A stretch of DNA of 64,000 nucleotides from the NCBI GenBank assembly GCA_963855995.1, contig OY979726.1, positions 4,617,501-4,681,500 on the forward strand, written 5' to 3'. The stretch comes from Muricea muricata. Its lineage: Eukaryota; Cnidaria; Anthozoa; Malacalcyonacea; Plexauridae. Positions 63,701 to 64,000 of this stretch are shown piece after piece (the first letter of the stretch is position 1; each line of letters begins with the position of its first letter). A program made the position numbers and the translations under genes. Below the pieces are notes generated by a model. It was not told where the DNA came from. It worked only from the letters and a program-made list of their open reading frames with translations, and ran no database searches.

Positions 63701-64000
63701 TGATTATACTAATAGTTACTAATAAAAAACCCTTACCTCTATTCAATCCAAGTTTCACACAGTCGTCTCCTTCCTTTACCAGCGCCGTCAAGTTCGCACA
63801 GTTAGGAATTATCCTCAACAATGGCGGATACTTTAAAGCGACTCTCTTCGCGAGGTTAAAGTCATGATTACAAACGCCTGCATAAAGTTCCTCGCAGTCA
63901 TCCCTACACAACCTCACTGGCTGTGGATGAGGCTTCGACTCACAATAAGGAAACGACGTCAAACACAACGCCGGCAAAGCAAATTGTTTGCAGTGCGATT
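33589..64000 (-). CDS. KIAA0319L: KIAA0319/KIAA0319L-like PKD-repeat membrane protein with an N-terminal Frizzled-type domain (partial, 22 exons)
   Basis: Exons in order on the minus strand: 64000-63737, 59161-58520, 58035-57988, 54785-54681, 53515-53418, 52544-52451, 51151-51059, 50107-49963, 48361-48297, 48106-48006, 47600-47544, 47445-47189, 45731-45583, 44776-44625, 44046-43908, 43161-43091, 39906-39815, 37789-37656, 36751-36629, 35853-35763, 34876-34779, 33740-33589. Every junction is GT/AG and phases agree throughout, giving 1055 codons plus a stop. Start and signal peptide lie beyond the window. Domains: Frizzled/ROR-type CRD, Ser/Thr-rich stalk, five PKD domains, a membrane-proximal module, an EGF-like cysteine cluster, one membrane helix and a short cytoplasmic tail. 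Vertebrate relatives are type I glycoproteins of the cell surface and endosomes. The orthology call from PKD1 to the tail is strong. The joining of the first exon is inferred. Confidence 0.88.
34451..34647. mobile_element. MITE with telomere-like core, 6-bp target duplication
   Basis: Terminal repeats cggtaataattccgtgttct and the inverse at the right end flank about 150 bases. Both sides have cctcat (34445-34450 and 34648-34653). The middle (about 34500-34531) is a degenerate array of ccctaa units, the strand-complement of the ttaggg telomere repeat. It lies just beyond exon U, in the intron to exon V. Confidence 0.88.
34779..34876 (-). CDS. Exon U: cytoplasmic tail, basic and acidic patches
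   Basis: Reads KSRRRKHQYSIIGDEDSDDD. YSII fits the YxxPhi endocytic sorting motif, and a tyrosine-based motif is also present in vertebrate relatives. Acceptor TTTTTTAG, donor AAGAG|GTATGT, phase 2 to 1, 98 bases. Confidence 0.87.
35262..35714. mobile_element. TTAA-type MITE, diverged copy C
   Basis: The left flank is TTAA (35258-35261) and the right flank is TTAC. The ends agcgagatagcaaaatattt and aaatatattgtcactttcct resemble those of copies A and B, with shared inner blocks (atgacgtcacaac, ccaagatggcggat). It is more diverged than A from B. Confidence 0.7.
35763..35853 (-). CDS. Exon T: transmembrane helix
   Basis: Reads DWSVLYLTVIIFAVVVAIAG followed by a hydrophobic run and CICMG, a single membrane-spanning segment preceded by the family WSVLY motif. 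Acceptor TTTTTTAG, donor GGAAG|GTGAG, phase 1 to 2, 91 bases. Confidence 0.9.
36060..36385. repeat. Interspersed repeat, copy 2
   Basis: Ordered similarity to 21755-22095, but without the long A-rich tract. It lies in the intron between exons S and T. Confidence 0.7.
36629..36751 (-). CDS. Exon S: EGF-like cysteine cluster
   Basis: Reads VCRNNCSGHGYCDQHTKQC, then ICESFWMQDPF and SNC. The six-cysteine EGF-like pattern with the FWM signature is the same as in vertebrate family members just outside the membrane. Acceptor CTCGTTCAG, donor TTGTG|GTGAGT, phase 1 to 1, 123 bases. Confidence 0.9.
37656..37789 (-). CDS. Exon R: third membrane-proximal exon
   Basis: Contains VVLFYVKDSLIKQARDGKEI and the segment FFEFRMLEVEPYG, collinear with vertebrate KIAA0319. 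Acceptor TTGTTTAG, donor TTACG|GTAAG, phase 2 to 1, 134 bases. Confidence 0.88.
39815..39906 (-). CDS. Exon Q: second membrane-proximal exon
   Basis: Reads RQLVRKLAVSLNVLDSDIVI and then IQPSG. The phase-0-to-2 requirement set by its neighbours was used to find it, and both splice sites fit (TTTCCGCAG, AACAG|GTTTGA). 92 bases. The intron before it carries the nested transposons at 40747-42736. Confidence 0.87.
40747..42736. mobile_element. Inverted-repeat element with about 586-bp arms and 394-bp spacer
   Basis: The left arm (40747-41758, including a 430-base insertion) and right arm (42153-42736) are inverted and alignable through cctagac ends, a gaccatggcggtcaacatgg block, a cccggattcgggt block and a gtctgagctgag inner border. 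The central 41759-42152 is unpaired and has only a short weak ORF, so no transposase is evident. It occupies the intron between exons P and Q. Confidence 0.88.
40851..41280. mobile_element. Non-autonomous hAT element with 8-bp target duplication
   Basis: The ends are cagtggcggatc and gatccgcgactg, with the inverted extension gtaagtcaaaataa / ttattttgactta. The flanking 8-mers are both acgctgtc (40843-40850 and 41281-41288). The 8-bp duplication and CAGTG-type ends are typical of hAT MITEs. It sits inside the left arm of the element at 40747-42736 and is absent from the right arm. Confidence 0.93.
42812..42952. repeat. Inverted repeat with about 66-bp arms
   Basis: The arms begin aagcacaaaatatactccaa and end ttgtgctt around the short loop tgtgttt. 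Only a few mismatches occur. The central arm sequence (tcttgtaaactcaagatatg and its inverse) relates to repeats at 23285-23400 and 63321-63441. Confidence 0.9.
43091..43161 (-). CDS. Exon P: first membrane-proximal exon
   Basis: Reads NSPSLVELYLDVDVTSFTEE, matching the conserved start of the region after PKD5 in KIAA0319 proteins. Acceptor TTAATGCAG, donor AATAAG|GTATAT, phase 1 to 0, 71 bases. Confidence 0.85.
43908..44046 (-). CDS. Exon O: end of PKD domain 5
   Basis: Contains LSNLVKGVYKFRLTVTDGKS and the closing AKIFVKE. Acceptor CTATAG, donor GAAG|GTGGGT, phase 0 to 1, 139 bases. Confidence 0.9.
44625..44776 (-). CDS. Exon N: start of PKD domain 5
   Basis: Contains NAGPDVYVKLPNRAAALDGS and STDDYGIVSYSWSRD. 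Acceptor GCTCTAG, donor GCTGGG|GTAGGT, phase 1 to 0, 152 bases. Confidence 0.9.
45583..45731 (-). CDS. Exon M: end of PKD domain 4
   Basis: Contains LSHLKEGHYVFKLTVTDGKG and DSVSVNVKK. Acceptor TTTTTTCTAG, donor AAAAAAG|GTAGGC, phase 2 to 1, 149 bases. Confidence 0.9.
45870..46141. repeat. Two intronic palindromes with gctaaaat/atttt agc arms
   Basis: A perfect palindrome, gcgggctaaaata and inverse, lies at about 45869-45894. A larger inverted repeat at about 46007-46141 joins caatagagtt-type ends through ggcataaatatgttttggc-like arms and a loop around cgctacgctcg. Both lie in the intron between exons L and M. Confidence 0.75.
47189..47445 (-). CDS. Exon L: end of PKD domain 3 and start of PKD domain 4
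   Basis: Contains GDYSFTLKVTDSSGQSS, the linker VVVRPEKNSPPIAKAGDD, and then SSDDQGIVSYKWEKI. Acceptor TTCCAACAG, donor ATCGA|GTAAGTAC, phase 0 to 2, 257 bases. This is the most diagnostic exon for the KIAA0319 family. Confidence 0.93.
47544..47600 (-). CDS. Exon K: middle of PKD domain 3
   Basis: Nineteen codons beginning GIKSYEWSKSPLSPACDLQ. Acceptor TTTCTAG, donor CTTCAG|GTAATT, phase 0 to 0, 57 bases, so it can be skipped in frame. Confidence 0.87.
47901..47950. repeat. Pentanucleotide-like cagca/cggca microsatellite
   Basis: Repeats of cagcacagca and cggcacggca run over about 50 bases in the intron between exons J and K. The array is imperfect. Confidence 0.7.
48006..48106 (-). CDS. 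Exon J: start of PKD domain 3
   Basis: Reads PPVARAGNDVVITLPENF and LYGNGSTDD. Acceptor TGTGTAG, donor GATCAT|GTAAGT, phase 1 to 0, 101 bases. Confidence 0.88.
48297..48361 (-). CDS. Exon I: end of PKD domain 2
   Basis: Reads LTVKDEDEETDSTTATVTV, the final strands. Acceptor GTTTATAG, donor GCAG|GTAAGAC, phase 2 to 1, 65 bases. Confidence 0.87.
49009..49260. mobile_element. MITE with ataatactggatcacgc ends
   Basis: The left end ataatactggatcacgcatt and the right end atgcgttcat-type inverse are about 250 bases apart. It contains two ccaagatggcgg motifs, at about 49073 and 49202. It lies in the intron between exons H and I. Confidence 0.75.
49446..49920. mobile_element. Nested foldback elements in the intron between exons H and I
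   Basis: The outer terminal repeats are attgttttagtataatttc and the inverse ending at about 49827. A second palindrome, about 49818-49920, is built from caattattcgcc and ggcgaataattg with a tcgacttcgtctcgg loop. Both are non-coding. Confidence 0.65.
49963..50107 (-). CDS. Exon H: middle of PKD domain 2
   Basis: Contains SSDDDKIVEYKWQELKGP and LPGVYTYK. Acceptor TTTTTCCAG, donor TACAA|GTAAGT, phase 1 to 2, 145 bases. The alternative acceptor two bases further on would give a stop, which fixes the border. Confidence 0.88.
51059..51151 (-). CDS. Exon G: start of PKD domain 2
   Basis: Reads KEQSITLPTNEVVLDGS after acceptor CATTTTAG. Donor TCAA|GTAAGTAG, phase 1 to 1, 93 bases. Confidence 0.88.
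51722..51949. mobile_element. MITE related to 1564-1786
   Basis: Ends read tagggccactc and gagtggtccta. The core ttttctggccaataaaaacg and ctgaactggctggtgg matches the palindrome-arm MITE (ttttctggccaataggaatg, ctgaactggctggtgg). The outer ends differ. It lies in the intron between exons F and G. Confidence 0.8.
52451..52544 (-). CDS. Exon F: end of PKD domain 1
   Basis: Reads GLYQLKVIVRSPHYAYG and then AFVNVTVEK, the closing strands of the domain. Acceptor TGTCGTAG, donor GAAAC|GTAAGTG, phase 0 to 1. Confidence 0.88.
53113..53178. repeat. About-31-bp tandem repeat
   Basis: Two full and one partial copy of a unit containing tactagtagtttgaaattt. It lies in the intron between exons E and F. 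Confidence 0.75.
53211..53345. repeat. Inverted repeat with about 60-bp arms
   Basis: The ends gttcaaatactcgacagagg and cctctgtctcgtatttgaac pair, with aaagtcctct- and ggactttacc-type inner arms and a loop around ttggcttcgcct. It would fold into a long hairpin in the pre-mRNA. Confidence 0.88.
53418..53515 (-). CDS. Exon E: middle of PKD domain 1
   Basis: Begins after TCTTGCAG and reads HPYTYQWLQISSPEKSQGYM, the conserved Y-x-W core strand. It ends LSQ|GTATAA in phase 0. 98 bases. Confidence 0.88.
54280..54477. mobile_element. PIF/Harbinger-type MITE, TTA duplication
   Basis: The ends gggcctgttcaaacggatgc and gcattcgtttgaacaggccc are flanked by TTA on both sides (54277-54279, 54478-54480). 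198 bases, non-coding. It lies in the intron between exons D and E. The ends and 3-bp duplication fit PIF/Harbinger MITEs. Confidence 0.9.
54681..54785 (-). CDS. Exon D: start of PKD domain 1
   Basis: Contains VGDKVITLPKDTASLYASAW, the typical opening strand of a KIAA0319 PKD domain. Donor ACGTCTG|GTAAG, phase 1 to 1, 105 bases. Confidence 0.88.
56008..56134. mobile_element. MITE with 3-bp TCA duplication
   Basis: The ends ggcctgtttcagatgtcgaa and ttcgacgtcttaaacaggcc are inverted, with TCA on both sides (56005-56007, 56135-56137). 127 bases. It belongs to the same broad class as the Harbinger-type MITE at 54280. Confidence 0.85.
57087..57159 (-). repeat. tRNA-like SINE head
   Basis: A 73-base cloverleaf-like segment is visible: acceptor arms gaccgcg and cggggtc (six of seven pairs), D arm gctc...gagc, and T-arm with gggtttgattccc. 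The loop would present AGC, but the base before it is C and the anticodon stem is poor. Downstream a hairpin (gcctgaccc...aggcat) follows, as expected for a SINE tail. It is not a working tRNA gene. Confidence 0.65.
57371..57742. repeat. About-93-bp minisatellite, four copies
   Basis: The marker gaatacctata recurs at about 57426, 57518, 57612 and 57706. Each unit includes gtgccccaaaat/gtgtcccaaaat, ggatgaaagcatt and a gatagtaatttac segment. It lies in the intron between exons C and D. Open frames across it are an artefact of the repeat. Confidence 0.88.
57988..58035 (-). CDS. Exon C: 48-bp linker exon
   Basis: Sixteen codons (ESHSVSTLKHSKASTK) between acceptor TGACCAG and donor AAAAG|GTAACT, phase 1 to 1. 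It is symmetric, so it could be skipped without a frame change. It is supported mainly by phase and splice sites, because the sequence itself is low-information. Confidence 0.65.
58100..58289. mobile_element. MITE with telomere-like core, 9-bp target duplication
   Basis: The ends accgatccgaacgtt and aacgttcggatcggt are flanked by tgtccactg on both sides (58090-58098, 58290-58298). One extra c sits between the left duplication and the left end. The core includes three clean gggtta units followed by gggttt at about 58158-58185. It lies in the intron between exons B and C. Confidence 0.85.
58520..59161 (-). CDS. Exon B: Ser/Thr-rich stalk of the KIAA0319L-like protein
   Basis: A 642-base open exon (acceptor TTTTACAG, donor AAAAAAG|GTAACG, phase 1 to phase 1). 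It is rich in Thr, Ser, Pro and Asn, with N-glycosylation-type sites such as NNST and NSS and no cysteine. A mucin-like low-complexity linker sits in this position in KIAA0319 proteins. It ends with an acidic FEVDDKDTKK. Confidence 0.85.
59800..59935. repeat. Short tandem repeat, 17-18-bp units
   Basis: Three to four copies of caaattcaacactccg at about 59874-59924 follow a C run of 15 bases near 59780. It lies in the intron between exons A and B. Confidence 0.7.
60134..61000 (+). CDS. Intronless class A (rhodopsin-like) GPCR
   Basis: A single open frame of 288 residues with seven hydrophobic segments, lying on the plus strand inside the exon A-B intron of the minus-strand KIAA0319L-like gene. 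Class marks include N27 in helix 1 (CLNSLV), D56 in helix 2 (LSCCDLL), DRY at 110-112 and a helix-7 variant N254-STFN-CLIFYW. Oddities: helix 6 has LSTP with serine in place of the usual tryptophan, no cysteine sits at the conserved start of helix 3, and the N-terminus is very short, with an NGT glycosylation site in the first loop. The ligand is unknown. A possible AATAAA is at 61718-61723. I chose the first ATG of the open frame. Confidence 0.9.
   Translation: MKFIYSVNLMLIFSANVFFFFSGICLNSLVILSFWRSVQLRKKLCYFMIMILSCCDLLTVLTGHPVTALAAMLWLNGTFKVYPTWLLIFLKSSNIFVASSLLALLVMNFDRYLATHYPLFHRTSVTKRSLLKLLAILNIGSVSVMLTCVNDSISFEVTVLILLAIFFPPILFTNYKLFMVARRGRRNNKTSTPEIKVLSSLKYVSSCLLAVACCVVLSTPSFVYIRLRISSKERNILDDAQLAALWAGTATSMNSTFNCLIFYWKNRILRTEGMKFIKSMTSCHRIQS
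61843..62053. mobile_element. PIF/Harbinger-type MITE, TAA duplication
   Basis: The ends gggcatgattacatggg and ccatgtaatcaggccc are flanked by TAA (61840-61842, 62054-62056). 211 bases, non-coding, with a bent inner sequence tcaactcaggg / gggctgagttga. It lies in the intron between exons A and B. Confidence 0.85.
62057..63736. other. Rest of the exon A-B intron, no gene seen
   Basis: A G run of about 13 bases lies near 62890. A fragment of the interspersed repeat (63321-63441) and scattered short frames follow. I see no kringle or other extracellular-domain exon here on the minus strand. Confidence 0.5.
63737..64000 (-). CDS. Exon A: Frizzled/ROR-type cysteine-rich domain (runs off the right edge)
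   Basis: The translation contains FPYCESK, then LCRDDCEELYAGVCNHDF, IPNC and DDCVKLGL. The cysteine spacing fits the C-terminal half of a Frizzled domain, closest in feel to ROR receptors. The donor is AGAG|GTAAGG and the exon ends in phase 1. No kringle exon, which would follow in ROR, is visible before 59161. The gene joined here could still be wrong if an unseen transcript uses this exon differently. Confidence 0.8.

Overview
The window is eukaryotic and most likely from a cnidarian, probably an anthozoan (coral or anemone); the lineage is an inference. The support is an A/T-rich sequence, small phase-1 exons split by short introns, a metazoan KIAA0319-type PKD-repeat membrane protein, an intronless class A GPCR of the divergent kind expanded in anthozoans, and very dense small inverted-repeat transposons. 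I see no bacterial gene, operon, CRISPR array or rRNA.

Layout. Bases 1-14927 form one giant palindrome: arms 1-7176 and 7752-14927 around a 575-base spacer, obeying x pairs with 14928-x. It holds no credible gene, only MITEs, hairpins, a tRNA-derived SINE and a diverged tandem repeat near its centre. Bases 15500-32320 are a repeat field: a 3-bp-TSD MITE, a probable 6.4-kb element with long diverged inverted ends (16524-22966), a 2.1-kb foldback element built of nested palindromes (25296-27384), a broken LINE reverse-transcriptase fragment (about 27850-28425), and two copies of a TTAA-flanked MITE family. I found nothing gene-like at 18000-20340 or 28998-31070.

Bases 33589-64000 are dominated by one minus-strand gene. 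I reconstructed 22 coding exons (the 5' end runs off the right edge) with GT/AG borders. They join without a frame error over 3168 bases: 1055 residues plus a stop. The predicted protein has a Frizzled/ROR-type cysteine-rich domain, a Ser/Thr-rich stalk, five PKD domains, a membrane-proximal module, an EGF-like cysteine cluster, one membrane helix and a short acidic tail with a YSII sorting-type motif. From PKD1 onward it matches the plan of vertebrate KIAA0319/KIAA0319L. The Frizzled-type N-terminus, in place of the MANSC-type domain, is the main surprise. It rests on the most 5' exon, joined across a 4.6-kb intron.

That intron carries a complete single-exon GPCR on the opposite strand (60134-61000). 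The other introns are loaded with MITEs, including a hAT element with an 8-bp duplication nested in one arm of a larger inverted-repeat element, and two unrelated MITEs with telomere-like cores. A YY1-like motif (AAGATGGCGGC) recurs across many of these repeats.
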